Shown piece after piece: positions 1-6,821 of a stretch of DNA of 25,463 nucleotides. Made by a program: the position numbers and the translations under genes. The DNA is from Moorella sp. UBA4076. GTDB taxonomy: Bacteria; Bacillota; DSM-521; Neomoorellales; Neomoorellaceae. The notes below the pieces were generated by a model, which saw nothing but the letters and a program-made list of their open reading frames with translations, was not told the origin of the DNA and searched no databases. Numbering within the stretch: position 1 is the first letter of the stretch; every line of letters starts with the position of its first letter. The stretch lies in NCBI GenBank assembly GCA_002383405.1, contig DFYS01000170.1, forward strand, positions 6,393 to 31,855. The letters run 5' to 3'.

Positions 1-200
1 TTCATCCTTCTGCTGGTGCCGCCGCGGCGGCATGGGTGTCTGCTCAGCCCAGCTGACGGTCCGCTTGACAGCAATACCAGAAAAGCTCATACGACAGCGG
101 CCTGGTTTTTATGACCCTGACAGCAGGTGGCACAGGGGCGGCTAAGATGGTAATGCCCTGAGCAGTTACCGTCCGCATTCCTTTCCAGTTGCAGTAAGAC

Positions 201-638
201 TTATTTTTCGACCCCGCTGGTTCCACTCTTCTTTACCGGTAGCGGCTGCAACGTCGCCTGGCGGTTCCGCAGGCGAAGGTGTTCCTTGAATTCGATGAGG
301 ATCGTCAGAATCTCATGCAGGAAGGGGCTGCCGAAGGTCGACAGCAGACCTACGGTTGCCATATTGATTAAGAGATAAAGGGCAGGATAAGCAGCTTTGA
401 GGTCAGCGAAGACGTTCAGCCCCAGGAGGGCGAAGACGTCAATGGAGGCCATCCCGGCCAGGATGGCGGCGATAATGGCGTTAAATATGATTACCCTTAG
501 TTCTCGCTTTTTCTCGGCCTGGGGATTATCCAGCGGTTCCCCCAGCCAGGGCCATCTGGCTTTAAACTGGTCGGTAATACCTTTAGCCGCCGCGAAGACC
601 GCCCCGATAACAGCAAAGAAGCGGCTGAGATCATCCAT
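201..638 (-). CDS. Holin-like small membrane protein
   Basis: A 145-aa protein. I chose the ATG at 638 because a purine-rich AAAGGGGGG ribosome binding site sits 7 nt upstream on the minus strand; the longer in-frame start at 674 has no such support. An N-terminal segment (about residues 1-17) is hydrophobic or amphipathic. After a charged stretch come two clear hydrophobic segments, about residues 48-72 (VIIFNAIIAAILAGMAS) and 82-108 (ALYLLINMATVGLLSTFG). The tail is basic. This layout resembles small phage-holin or uncharacterised inner-membrane proteins of clostridia, but I see no diagnostic motif and no lysis gene beside it. It is divergent from everything downstream. The reading frame and membrane location are well supported; the function is open. 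Confidence 0.6.
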   Translation of the reverse strand: MDDLSRFFAVIGAVFAAAKGITDQFKARWPWLGEPLDNPQAEKKRELRVIIFNAIIAAILAGMASIDVFALLGLNVFADLKAAYPALYLLINMATVGLLSTFGSPFLHEILTILIEFKEHLRLRNRQATLQPLPVKKSGTSGVEK

Positions 639-727
639 TCCTGTTCCCCCCTTTCGACCCCGCCTGTTTATCATATCCTATGCCAGGTTGCGGCCGGATG
701 CTAAAAGGGGAGGGGGTTTTGCTACAT

Positions 728-876
728 AATCAGACCGACTCGCGGATATGTTGTAGCGCCTTCACCCGAGTTAACCGTATCCCAACAAATCATACCGGCT
801 CGCGGATATGGTCCGTCAGGGTGGGGTAGGTAGAAAGCATGGATGTTTTGCTGCAATCATACGGACTCGCGGATTA
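728..876. repeat. Three degenerate direct repeats of about 22 bp
   Basis: Three copies of a unit close to AATCATACCGACTCGCGGAT lie at 728-750, 788-810 and 855-876. Copies 1 and 2 start exactly 60 bp apart and share all but two of 23 bases; copy 3 starts 67 bp later and differs in its middle and 3' end. The intervening sequences are unrelated to each other. The third copy ends immediately before the transporter relic. There are too few copies, and they are too degenerate, for a CRISPR array. They may be the scar of a mobile or repetitive element. Confidence 0.6.
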
Positions 877-877
877 G

Positions 878-988
878 GGAGCAATAGCGGCCATTATCGC
901 CGCGGGCTTCCTGGGAGAAAGGCCTGGCCTTTATACCGTCACCGGCGGCCTTTTCGTCCTGCTCGGCACCTGTCTGGCCGGAGAATAA
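878..988 (+). pseudogene. 3' relic of an EamA/DMT-family transporter
   Basis: From 881 to the TAA at 986-988 the frame reads AIAAIIAAGFLGERPGLYTV, then a hydrophobic GGLFVLLGTCLAGE tail. This matches the last transmembrane helix region of EamA (drug/metabolite transporter) proteins, which typically end in G-E-x-P-x-x-x-x-x-x-G-x-x-L-I-x-x-G. Only about 36 codons survive. A TAG at 875-877 closes the frame upstream and the rest of a roughly 300-aa gene is absent. The break lies at the third copy of the repeat family at 728-876, so the truncation and the repeats may be linked. This is a dead gene fragment, not an expressed product. Confidence 0.55.
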
Positions 989-1066
989 AAATAAATGCGG
1001 GATAGGGAGGAAGCCCGGGACTCCAATTTCTACTGGAAGATATAGCCACTCCCAAATATATCACGC

Positions 1067-1155
1067 TACGGTAAACAGCCACCTGAGCCCTAATTTCCCG
1101 GGGTATGTAGCTTTCGTTATTGAATAGCCCCCGCGTGTTAAATTACGGTAAACAG
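1067..1155. repeat. Twelve-base direct repeat in spacer
   Basis: TACGGTAAACAG occurs at 1067-1078 and again at 1144-1155, 77 bp apart, in the AT-rich spacer upstream of the flavoprotein fusion gene. It could be a pair of regulator sites or chance. Apart from this pair, I see no gene between 989 and 1254. Confidence 0.3.
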
Positions 1156-1254
1156 TTTATTAATATATCATTAAATTTGCTGAAATGGTTTTTAATCTCC
1201 GCCTGCTATGTTAAAATATAACAGCAAATTTACTGAAAGGAAAGGTAGACCCTC

Positions 1255-3141
1255 ATGACCAACCTGCTGGCAATTAACGGCAGCCCCCGGGGCCGGGAAA
1301 GTAATACCGACCTTTTGTTGCAGCCCTACCTGGCCGGGGCACGCGAGGCGGGAGCGACTACTGAGACTATTTACGTCACCGACCTGAAGATTAACGAGTG
1401 CCGCGGTTGCTTTACCTGCTGGACTGCTACTCCCGGTCGCTGCGTCTTTCGCGACGACATGCCGGCGGTGCTGGCCAAGATCAAAGCAGCCGATATCCTG
1501 GTCCTGGGTACACCCCTGTACCATTACGGCATGACGGCGCGCTTAAAGCGGTTGCTGGAACGCACCCTGCCCCTGGCCGACCCCCATATCATTAAAAGCG
1601 GCGATCACTACACCCATCCCGGCCGGGGGGACGATTTCGACTCCGGGATGGTTCTAATAGCTAACTGTGGTTTCCCGGACCGGATGCATTTTTCCGCCCT
1701 GGAGGAGCATCTGCGCCAGTTGACCAAGGACCGCCCGGAAAGGCTGCTGGCCAGCATCCTCTGCGCCGGGGGAGAGATCCTGCGCCACGGCACCCAGGCC
1801 TTCGACTGGTATTTTGCGGCCCTGCACCAGGCAGGGAAAGAAATAGTCGCCCAGGGGCATTTAAGTACGGAAACTACCGCCACCCTGGCCCGGGAACTGG
1901 TGCCCGTGGAAATGTATCTCCAGATGGCCAATGCCTACTGGGACAGCCAGATCAAAGCAGAGGAGCATACGGACACATTATCAGGGGCAGGGGAAAATGG
2001 CGCCGCTGCCAGTACAAACCCGGTTACCCCCGGGCCGGGCACCATCCAGGCCGGGGAAGCACCGGCCAGCCCGGGGCAAGGTATAGCTGCCGCAGGTAAG
2101 CCCTCCCCGGTAAGTGATTCCTTAACAGCAGGCCCTGCCGGGAATAGCGGGGCCACCCCTTCTCCATCAGAACGAGCCCCTGCCGCCGCAGTCCTGCCCC
2201 AGAACTGCCGGGAAGCCGTCCTGGGGATGCCCGCCGTCTTTAACCCGGCCGCCGCCGGTAACCTGCAAGCCGTACTCCAGATCAACTTGCATGGTGAAGG
2301 CGGCGGCGATTACTATCTGGTTATCGCCAACGGCCGCTGTAAGGCCTTCGAGGGCCGTTCTCCAGAAGCGACGACTACCATCGACGCTCCGGCCGATGTC
2401 TGGCTGCAGATTGCTCGGGAAGAGCTGGACGGAGCTGCGGCTCTGATGCAGGGCCTCTACCGGGTTACCGGTGATTTCAGCCTGATGATGCAGATGAACG
2501 AGCTGTTTTCCGGCCCGGCAACAGGCACAGCGGCACCGGCCCCGGCGCGCCCGGCCGGACCCCTTCCAATACCCGGCATGGCCTGGCTTTCGGTGGCCTT
2601 TCTGCCCTGGACCCTCAACTGGCTGGGAACCGGCCTAAACCTGAACCCCTTGGCCGGCTGGGCGGCGCCGGCCGTCTTAGCCCTGGCCATCTGGCTCTAC
2701 CGCCGGCTGTATAACCGTCCCACATGGATGGATAGTATCACCGCCGTCTATTTCCTGGTGACCGGCCTGCTGGTCCTGGCCGGCTACAATCTTTCGGCTG
2801 CCGCTGCCGATTCCAGCGGCAACCTGGTCCTGGGGGCTGCCTGGCTGGCTACCCTGGCGACGGCAGAGCCCCTGACGGCGGCCTATTCCCGCTGGAATTA
2901 CCCCGCCGGCCTGGCAAACAACCCCCTTTTCCTGCGGACCAACGCCATTATTACCGCCGTCTGGGGCGAAGCTTTCCTGTTCATGGCGGTAGTGGCCCTG
3001 GGGATGGCCCTGATGCCAGGACAAAAATACTTATGGCTGGTTTTGCGTTACCTCCCCCTGGTTCTGGCCGGAGTTTTTACGGCCTGGTTTCCCAACTGGT
3101 ATCCGGCCCACGTGGCCGCCAGTGGCCCCAGAGCAGTCTGA
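1255..3141 (+). CDS. Flavodoxin-fold reductase / SCP2 / membrane fusion
   Basis: A 628-aa protein in three parts. Residues 1 to about 190 are an NADPH-dependent FMN reductase/iron-sulfur flavoprotein-type domain. It has the N-terminal nucleotide loop INGSPRGRESNT (8-19) and a cysteine cluster C49-x2-C52-x2-C55-x7-C63 followed by R-D-D-M, as in iron-sulfur flavoproteins, then G-T-P-L-Y-H-Y-G. About 225-320 is an Ala/Pro/Gly-rich linker. About 329-416 is an SCP2 sterol-carrier-like domain with the typical closing run YRVTGDFSLMMQMNELF. About 440-628 holds five or six hydrophobic helices. The likely activity is flavin-linked electron transfer at the membrane, with lipid binding suggested by SCP2; the substrate is unknown. 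GGAAAGG lies about 10 nt before the ATG. The gene is monocistronic. Confidence 0.85.
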   Translation: MTNLLAINGSPRGRESNTDLLLQPYLAGAREAGATTETIYVTDLKINECRGCFTCWTATPGRCVFRDDMPAVLAKIKAADILVLGTPLYHYGMTARLKRLLERTLPLADPHIIKSGDHYTHPGRGDDFDSGMVLIANCGFPDRMHFSALEEHLRQLTKDRPERLLASILCAGGEILRHGTQAFDWYFAALHQAGKEIVAQGHLSTETTATLARELVPVEMYLQMANAYWDSQIKAEEHTDTLSGAGENGAAASTNPVTPGPGTIQAGEAPASPGQGIAAAGKPSPVSDSLTAGPAGNSGATPSPSERAPAAAVLPQNCREAVLGMPAVFNPAAAGNLQAVLQINLHGEGGGDYYLVIANGRCKAFEGRSPEATTTIDAPADVWLQIAREELDGAAALMQGLYRVTGDFSLMMQMNELFSGPATGTAAPAPARPAGPLPIPGMAWLSVAFLPWTLNWLGTGLNLNPLAGWAAPAVLALAIWLYRRLYNRPTWMDSITAVYFLVTGLLVLAGYNLSAAAADSSGNLVLGAAWLATLATAEPLTAAYSRWNYPAGLANNPLFLRTNAIITAVWGEAFLFMAVVALGMALMPGQKYLWLVLRYLPLVLAGVFTAWFPNWYPAHVAASGPRAV

Positions 3142-3354
3142 TGCCCAGGTAATCATTGATCTTGGCTGGTATACTATAACTTTTGCCAAACCCTGCTTTC
3201 GCTATTATCGTCGCCTGATCCGGCAAGTTAAATAGCCTTTGCCGCACAAATCCCCTGGGATTTGCCTGCCACGCTGGTAGTCCCGGGGAATCAATCACCA
3301 TTCAACTTTTTCTTCTTGCTTAAATCTGGTATATTATTATTAGAAAAAGCATCA

Positions 3355-3446
3355 GAGGCCTGTTAAGCAGTCTTACCGGGATTTAATAATATTACTGGTC
3401 CAAGTTTGGCGACATATTTTTCCATATCCAGTAATACCAAGGCCTC
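3355..3446. other. Nested inverted repeats, possible structured leader
   Basis: In the 490-bp gene-free stretch before the nitroreductase, TATTACTGG (3390-3398) pairs perfectly with CCAGTAATA (3428-3436). This is enclosed by GAGGCCT (3355-3361) pairing with AGGCCTC (3440-3446). The outer and inner stems are nested, as expected of a folded RNA, but the left connector (28 nt) is much longer than the right one (3 nt). An extended -10-like TGGTATATT lies just upstream at 3327-3335. I recognise no known riboswitch or T-box. The first part of the spacer (3142-3300) holds only a short AAATCCC/GGGATTT palindrome at 3248-3263. Confidence 0.35.
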
Positions 3447-3466
3447 AGAGGCTTTATATCCAAAAA

Positions 3467-3548
3467 TGTAGTCCCTAATAGGGAAATGGCTATATGGAAT
3501 ACCTGATATGATTAGATTTAAGATCTGCATTTTGGTTTAGGGACTACA
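3467..3548. repeat. Perfect 12-bp inverted repeat, 82-bp element
   Basis: TGTAGTCCCTAA at 3467-3478 and its exact reverse complement TTAGGGACTACA at 3537-3548 bracket 58 bp of AT-rich sequence. No target-site duplication is visible around it. It could be a small MITE-like element, a hairpin leader or a double operator for the nitroreductase operon. A perfect DnaA-box consensus TTATCCACA follows at 3553-3561; a single copy is probably coincidental. Confidence 0.45.
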
Positions 3549-3631
3549 GAAGTTATCCACAGCCTTTAAACCCTTGCAAAATAAGGAATGGAAAATTTTA
3601 ACGCCAAACTCGGGTACTGGAGGGAAAATCT

Positions 3632-4153
3632 ATGGAAGCCATACTTAGCCGCCGAAGTATCCGCAAGTATACCAATGAACCCTTAACCGAAGGGGATATC
3701 AGTAAATTACTGAGAGCCGCCATGAGTGCCCCGTCGGCAGGGAACCAGCAACCCTGGCACTTTATCGTCATTACCGACCGCCAGGTACTAAATGAGATCC
3801 CTAAAATTCACCCCTATTCCTACATGCTGAAGGAAGCGCCGGCAGCCATCCTGGTTTGCGGCGACCTGCAGCTGGAAACCCATAAAGGCTACTGGGTCCT
3901 TGACTGTGCCGCCGCCACCGAAAATATCCTCATTGCCGCCCAGGCTATGGGGTTAGGCACCGTCTGGCTGGGTGTTTACCCCCGCGAAGACAGGATAGCC
4001 GGCCTGCAGCAACTGCTGGGCTTGCCCGATCATGTATTACCCCTGTCCCTGGTCGCCGTCGGCCACCCGGCCGAACAAAAACCCCCGGCCAACCGGTTTA
4101 ATCCAGAAAGGATACATTATAACCGTTGGGGATATAAGGTTGAACAGGCATGA
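3632..4153 (+). CDS. Nitroreductase family protein
   Basis: A 173-aa flavoprotein of the nitroreductase superfamily, FMN-dependent NAD(P)H oxidoreductases that act on nitro compounds, quinones or related substrates. The diagnostic N-terminal FMN phosphate-binding run is present (RRSIRKY at 7-13), followed by R-A-A-M-S-A-P-S-A-G-N-Q-Q-P-W-H-F (about 30-46), the conserved central region DCAAATENILIAAQAMGLGT, and the C-terminal VAVGHPAEQK. The length is typical for the short clostridial group. A strong GGAGGG lies 7-8 nt before the ATG. The stop codon overlaps the hicA start as ATGA, so the two are probably cotranscribed and translationally coupled. Physiological substrate unknown. Confidence 0.92.
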   Translation: MEAILSRRSIRKYTNEPLTEGDISKLLRAAMSAPSAGNQQPWHFIVITDRQVLNEIPKIHPYSYMLKEAPAAILVCGDLQLETHKGYWVLDCAAATENILIAAQAMGLGTVWLGVYPREDRIAGLQQLLGLPDHVLPLSLVAVGHPAEQKPPANRFNPERIHYNRWGYKVEQA

Positions 4154-4344
4154 AGGTACGTGATATTATAAAATTAATAGAACGGGATGGGTGGCACCTG
4201 GTTACCCAGAGGGGTAGTCATCGACAGTTTAAGCATCCTGTTAAACCGGGACGTGTTACTATAGCAGGCAATCCCAATGATGACCTGGCACCGGGTACTT
4301 TGAATAGTATTTTAAAGCAGGCGAAATTAAAGGAGATGAAATAG
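4150..4344 (+). CDS. hicA: HicA-type mRNA interferase toxin
   Basis: A 64-aa protein with the full HicA layout: a helix KVRDIIKLIERDGWHLV, then the catalytic G-S-H (His24) in RGSHRQFKHP, and the C-terminal strand-helix PGTLNSILKQAKL. HicA toxins have a double-stranded-RNA-binding fold and cleave mRNA without ribosomes. The ATG overlaps the stop of the upstream nitroreductase by 4 nt, and there is no separate strong ribosome binding site, so expression should depend on translation of the nitroreductase. hicB follows after 2 nt. The gene looks intact. Confidence 0.92.
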   Translation: MKVRDIIKLIERDGWHLVTQRGSHRQFKHPVKPGRVTIAGNPNDDLAPGTLNSILKQAKLKEMK

Positions 4345-4346
4345 AT

Positions 4347-4574
4347 ATGGCGCAAAGGTTTTTAATTATTATCGAAAAGGCCAATGATAACTTTTCCGCT
4401 TATTCACCTGACTTACCAGGATGTATCGCCACTGGTAAAACACCACATGAAACTAGAGAAAATATGGCTGAAGCCATAAAACTGCACCTTCAAGGTTTAA
4501 AGGAAGATGGGTTACCGATTCCCCATGCGGTAGCGTCTGCAGATTACATTAATGTAAATTTGCAAGCTCTTTAA
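4347..4574 (+). CDS. hicB: HicB family antitoxin
   Basis: A 75-aa protein with the HicB partial RNase-H-like fold: a strand FLIIIEKANDNFSAYSPDLPGC, then GKTPHETRENMAEAIKLHL and a short C-terminal region ending LKEDGLPIPHAVA. HicB neutralises HicA by covering its active site. Many HicB proteins carry an added C-terminal HTH or ribbon-helix-helix DNA-binding domain. This one stops after the core fold, so autoregulation by this protein alone is not obvious. AAAGGAGATG lies upstream inside the hicA 3' end, giving good local translation. An inverted repeat follows the stop by 19 nt. Confidence 0.9.
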   Translation: MAQRFLIIIEKANDNFSAYSPDLPGCIATGKTPHETRENMAEAIKLHLQGLKEDGLPIPHAVASADYINVNLQAL

Positions 4575-4593
4575 TCCATCTTACTACAAAAGG

Positions 4594-4620
4594 GCCCGGC
4601 AATCCTTGGTATTGCCGGGC
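4594..4620. terminator. Terminator-like hairpin after hicB
   Basis: GCCCGGCAAT (4594-4603) pairs perfectly with ATTGCCGGGC (4611-4620) around a 7-nt loop. The plus strand lacks a proper T tract afterwards (AAAACTA). The minus strand has CCCTTTTG, so as an intrinsic terminator it reads better leftward. It still marks the end of the nitroreductase-hicAB unit. Confidence 0.6.
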
Positions 4621-4699
4621 AAAACTATACAGGTGAGGGCGCCTGTTTGGGCGGTATCATGCAAGCGGGCGATGGGCTGTAGAGAAATTTACTATCTCC

Positions 4700-4737
4700 G
4701 GTTTACAAATTTGATCCAATGTGGAATAATGTAAACC
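4700..4737 (+). promoter_or_regulatory. Promoter enclosed by operator-like inverted repeat
   Basis: TTTACA (4702-4707), a 17-bp spacer and AATAAT (4725-4730) form a good sigma-A-type promoter. It sits inside a perfect 8-bp inverted repeat: GGTTTACA at 4700-4707 and TGTAAACC at 4730-4737. The arms cover both the -35 and the downstream edge of the -10, the geometry expected if the XRE protein encoded next represses its own promoter. An AGGAGGTG ribosome binding site follows at 4738-4745. Confidence 0.65.
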
Positions 4738-4750
4738 AGGAGGTGAAGCG

Positions 4751-5815
4751 ATGATCGGGGAACGCATTAAGCGGGGGCGTACCGCTGCCCAGTTGAGCCT
4801 GCGCGAACTAAGCGAGCGGGTTGGGGTTAGCGCGCAGGCTATCTCCAAGTATGAACGGGGGCTTGATACCCCGGGCTCGGAGGTCTTAATTCGGCTGGCA
4901 CGTGCCCTGGGAGTAAAAACGGAGTATTTTCTGCGCCCGGTCACGGTGAATCTTGCCGATCCGGCCTACCGAAAAAGGACCTCGCTGGGCAAGAAGACTG
5001 AAATGGCCATGTGGGCGCGAGTTCAAGAGAAACTTGAACGCTATCTGGAAGTTGAAGAGCTATTGTTCCCGGCGGGCCGTCCCAGCTTTAGGGTACCGGA
5101 GGGCCTGAAAGAAAAGATTGAGTCAATACAGGAAGTGGAAAAGGTTGCCGAGAACTTGCGCCAGGCGTGGGGTTTGGGTCTGGACCCCATTGAAAACCTG
5201 GTGGAGGTGTTGGAAGAACACGGTATTTTGGTAGTGCCGGTAGAGGCGGCTCAAAGGTTTGATGCTTGCTTAACCATGGCCAATGACTATATCCCGGTCG
5301 TTGTTATAAATGCCGGGTACCCTGGTGACCGTCAACGGCTGAGTATCGCCCACGAGCTTGGGCATCTAGTATTGAAGCCTGTCAGTCCCGTGGACGGGGA
5401 AAAAGCGGCCTTTCGCTTTGCTGGGGCTTTTCTGATGCCGTCGGCAAGGGCACACGAGGAGCTAGGCAGGAAACGATGCCGGATTGGTCCCCTGGAACTC
5501 CACCTTCTCAAGCACAAGTACGGGATGAGCATGCAGGCTTTGCTGTACCGGGCCATGGACCTGGGAATCCTTTCTCAAGCGGCTGCCGCGCACTACTTCC
5601 GTGATTTCCGAGCACGCGGCTGGCACCGGGTGGAACCAGGGGACCAGTTCCCCGCCGAAGTCAGCTATCGCTTTGACCGCATGGTGGCCCAGGCCCTGGC
5701 GGAGGGTGTAATCTCTGAAACGCGGGCAGCGGAACTCCTTGGCATACCTTACGGCAAACTGGGAGAGGAGATCGCAACGAAGCACCATGGACTGCCCCTC
5801 ACCCTGCATTACTGA
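4751..5815 (+). CDS. XRE regulator fused to ImmA/IrrE metallopeptidase
   Basis: A 354-aa protein. Residues 1-62 are an XRE/Cro helix-turn-helix (LSLRELSERVGVSAQAISKY, with GLDTPGSEVLIRLARALGV). After a helical linker, residues about 130-270 form an ImmA/IrrE (COG2856) zinc peptidase domain with HELGH at 201-205 and the family's F-x-x-A-F-L-M-P (about 226-233). In known systems such proteins repress target genes and are inactivated, or cleave a partner, under DNA damage or phage cues. AGGAGGTG lies 5 nt before the ATG, and the promoter upstream is enclosed by an inverted repeat. The 3' end overlaps the PIN gene by 29 nt. XRE-COG2856 genes paired with PIN proteins have been predicted to be toxin-antitoxin modules; here this protein would be antitoxin and regulator. 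Confidence 0.92.
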   Translation: MIGERIKRGRTAAQLSLRELSERVGVSAQAISKYERGLDTPGSEVLIRLARALGVKTEYFLRPVTVNLADPAYRKRTSLGKKTEMAMWARVQEKLERYLEVEELLFPAGRPSFRVPEGLKEKIESIQEVEKVAENLRQAWGLGLDPIENLVEVLEEHGILVVPVEAAQRFDACLTMANDYIPVVVINAGYPGDRQRLSIAHELGHLVLKPVSPVDGEKAAFRFAGAFLMPSARAHEELGRKRCRIGPLELHLLKHKYGMSMQALLYRAMDLGILSQAAAAHYFRDFRARGWHRVEPGDQFPAEVSYRFDRMVAQALAEGVISETRAAELLGIPYGKLGEEIATKHHGLPLTLHY

Positions 5816-6287
5816 CACCAATATCTGGATAGACCTATACCAGGGCGGCCTACTGGCTAAGGTCTTTCTCCTCCCGTACAGGTTCATTGTCCCCGATGTG
5901 ATCATTGCGGAATTAGACGAACCTTCTGGTGTATATCTCCTGAGCTTGGGTCTCCAGGAGCGTGGATTTTCCGGTGAGCAAATTCACCAGGTTCAAGCAT
6001 TGGTTAGAAAGCATCGCGGGGTATCCTCCAACGACCTATTTGCTCTGGTACTGGCCAGGGAGTTAAAGGCCACCTTACTCACCGGCGATCAGCTGCTACG
6101 GAAAGTGGCTAAAAAAGAAGGCGTTAGCATTCGCGGCACCTTGTGGATCCTGGATGAACTTGTCACACACGCAATTGTCACCCCACGCCGTGCCGCCGAA
6201 GCTTTAAAATTGATGATAAACTCAGGGAGACGTTTGCCCCACCAGGAGTGCCAGGCCAGGCTCAGGAGGTGGGAGCGTAGCGAATGA
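5787..6287 (+). CDS. PIN-domain nuclease, predicted toxin
   Basis: A 166-aa PIN-fold protein, a Mg-dependent RNase candidate. All the expected acidic residues are visible: Asp10 in TDTNIW, Glu42 in IIAELDEP, Asp83 in SSNDLFALVLAREL and Asp101 in LTGDQLLRKVA. The C-terminal 50 residues resemble the tail of DUF3368-like PIN proteins. I start at the ATG at 5787, which places the first Asp where PIN proteins have it. A longer frame opens at 5739 inside the upstream gene but adds no family-like sequence. GGAGAGGAG lies 16 nt upstream, rather far, so translation is probably coupled to the XRE/ImmA gene it overlaps. A hairpin follows the stop by a few bases. Confidence 0.85.
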   Translation: MDCPSPCITDTNIWIDLYQGGLLAKVFLLPYRFIVPDVIIAELDEPSGVYLLSLGLQERGFSGEQIHQVQALVRKHRGVSSNDLFALVLARELKATLLTGDQLLRKVAKKEGVSIRGTLWILDELVTHAIVTPRRAAEALKLMINSGRRLPHQECQARLRRWERSE

Positions 6288-6290
6288 GAT

Positions 6291-6309
6291 GCCCCCGCCT
6301 TTAGGCGGC
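6291..6309. other. GC-rich hairpin after the PIN gene
   Basis: CCGCC (6295-6299), a TTTA loop and GGCGG (6304-6308) form a compact hairpin preceded by extra C residues. It has no T tract, so it is a weak terminator at best. The C-run/TTTA/G-run form resembles the imperfect hairpins at the right ends of IS200/IS605-type (tnpB) elements, but no transposase remains. It lies only 14 bases upstream of a gene fragment lacking a start codon. Confidence 0.3.
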
Positions 6310-6322
6310 TAAGTCCACAGGG

Positions 6323-6511
6323 ATAACCACCGCCGATTATAATCGCTTGGTAAAGGAAATAAGACAAGATTTTCCCTATGATGAAATGATGTTCGAGCTC
6401 CATCTTATGCGGGCTATCAAGGCCGCATCAAAGACTGATTCCCTGAGATGGAGTTACAACTCTTTTTGGAAGCCTTTGCGCCATTGCCTCCGCAACAACA
6501 GCAACAGTTAG
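6323..6511 (+). pseudogene. Fragment of an unknown small gene
   Basis: The frame reads ITTADYNRLVKEIRQDFPYD, then EMMFELHLMRAIKAAS, amphipathic and coding-like, and then drifts into low-complexity residues before TAG at 6509. An ATA stands where an ATG would be expected, and there is no ribosome binding site; TTG at 6347 is the only nearby start-like codon. I do not recognise the family. Together with the two following frames it forms a run of broken small genes between the PIN gene and the BREX operon. The hairpin just upstream could mark the insertion that removed its 5' end. Confidence 0.35.
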
Positions 6512-6687
6512 CAGCAGAATTAAAAATTGATGTTGCCAAAGCAACTCCCGCCGGGGCGGTAGGAAGGATTATGAGGATTTTTGTCGAATTGGTTAAAAAA
6601 GCCATAATCCATCTTTCCTGGCAGGTGCTCTGCTCCTGGCAAGAACAAAGGTCTACTCGCCCAGGGCGGGTCCGCGGGGGCAGATGA
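6448..6687 (+). CDS. Hypothetical small protein, possibly broken
   Basis: A 79-aa frame starting MELQLFLEAFAPLPPQQQQQ, continuing LAAELKIDVAKATPAGAVGR and then IMRIFVELVKKA. The first 50 or so residues look like a real helical protein. The last 25 are Trp/Arg-rich and overlap the better frame of an AbrB-like domain, so the natural 3' end is probably lost or shifted. No strong ribosome binding site. No family recognised; the repeated CAA/CAG glutamines are an internal low-complexity run. Confidence 0.3.
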   Translation: MELQLFLEAFAPLPPQQQQQLAAELKIDVAKATPAGAVGRIMRIFVELVKKAIIHLSWQVLCSWQEQRSTRPGRVRGGR

Positions 6688-6821
6688 CTCTACCGAAAGA
6701 AATCAACATGTTTCTTGGGTCGGAAGCAGGAGACAGCCTTCTTCTTCGGGTTGACCTTGCGGGAAGAGTCATCTTGGAAAAGACGATCATCATGTCGGTT
6801 TTAATGTTTAAGCAAGAGTAA
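6597..6821 (+). pseudogene. AbrB/SpoVT-type antitoxin domain without start
   Basis: The open frame contains ARTKVYSPRAGPRGQMTLPK, then EINMFLGSEAGDSLLLRVDL and AGRVILEK. This is the swapped-hairpin AbrB/MazE DNA-binding fold: T-K-V, G-Q-x-T-L-P-K-E-I, F-L-G, G-D-x-L-L, V-D-x-x-G-R-V-I-L. No ATG, GTG or TTG with a ribosome binding site precedes the first strand; the ATG at 6684 would delete it and leave 45 aa. The insertion-like SPRAGPRGQ, where relatives usually have one short loop, also suggests damage. Such proteins are usually antitoxins for PIN or MazF toxins, but none follows. The frame ends 22 nt before brxF, so it may once have been the local regulator. Confidence 0.5.

Noticed and set aside
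44..226. 60-aa minus-strand frame downstream of the holin-like gene
   Set aside because: It overlaps the end of the better-supported gene, its only internal ATG has the purine run directly abutting it, and the product has no recognisable or biased composition. I see nothing else in 1-200.
728..876. CRISPR array
   Set aside because: Only three imperfect units with unequal spacing, short repeats and no cas genes.
3553..3561. DnaA box as a replication origin
   Set aside because: A single TTATCCACA with no cluster, no dnaA or dnaN nearby and no AT-rich unwinding element.
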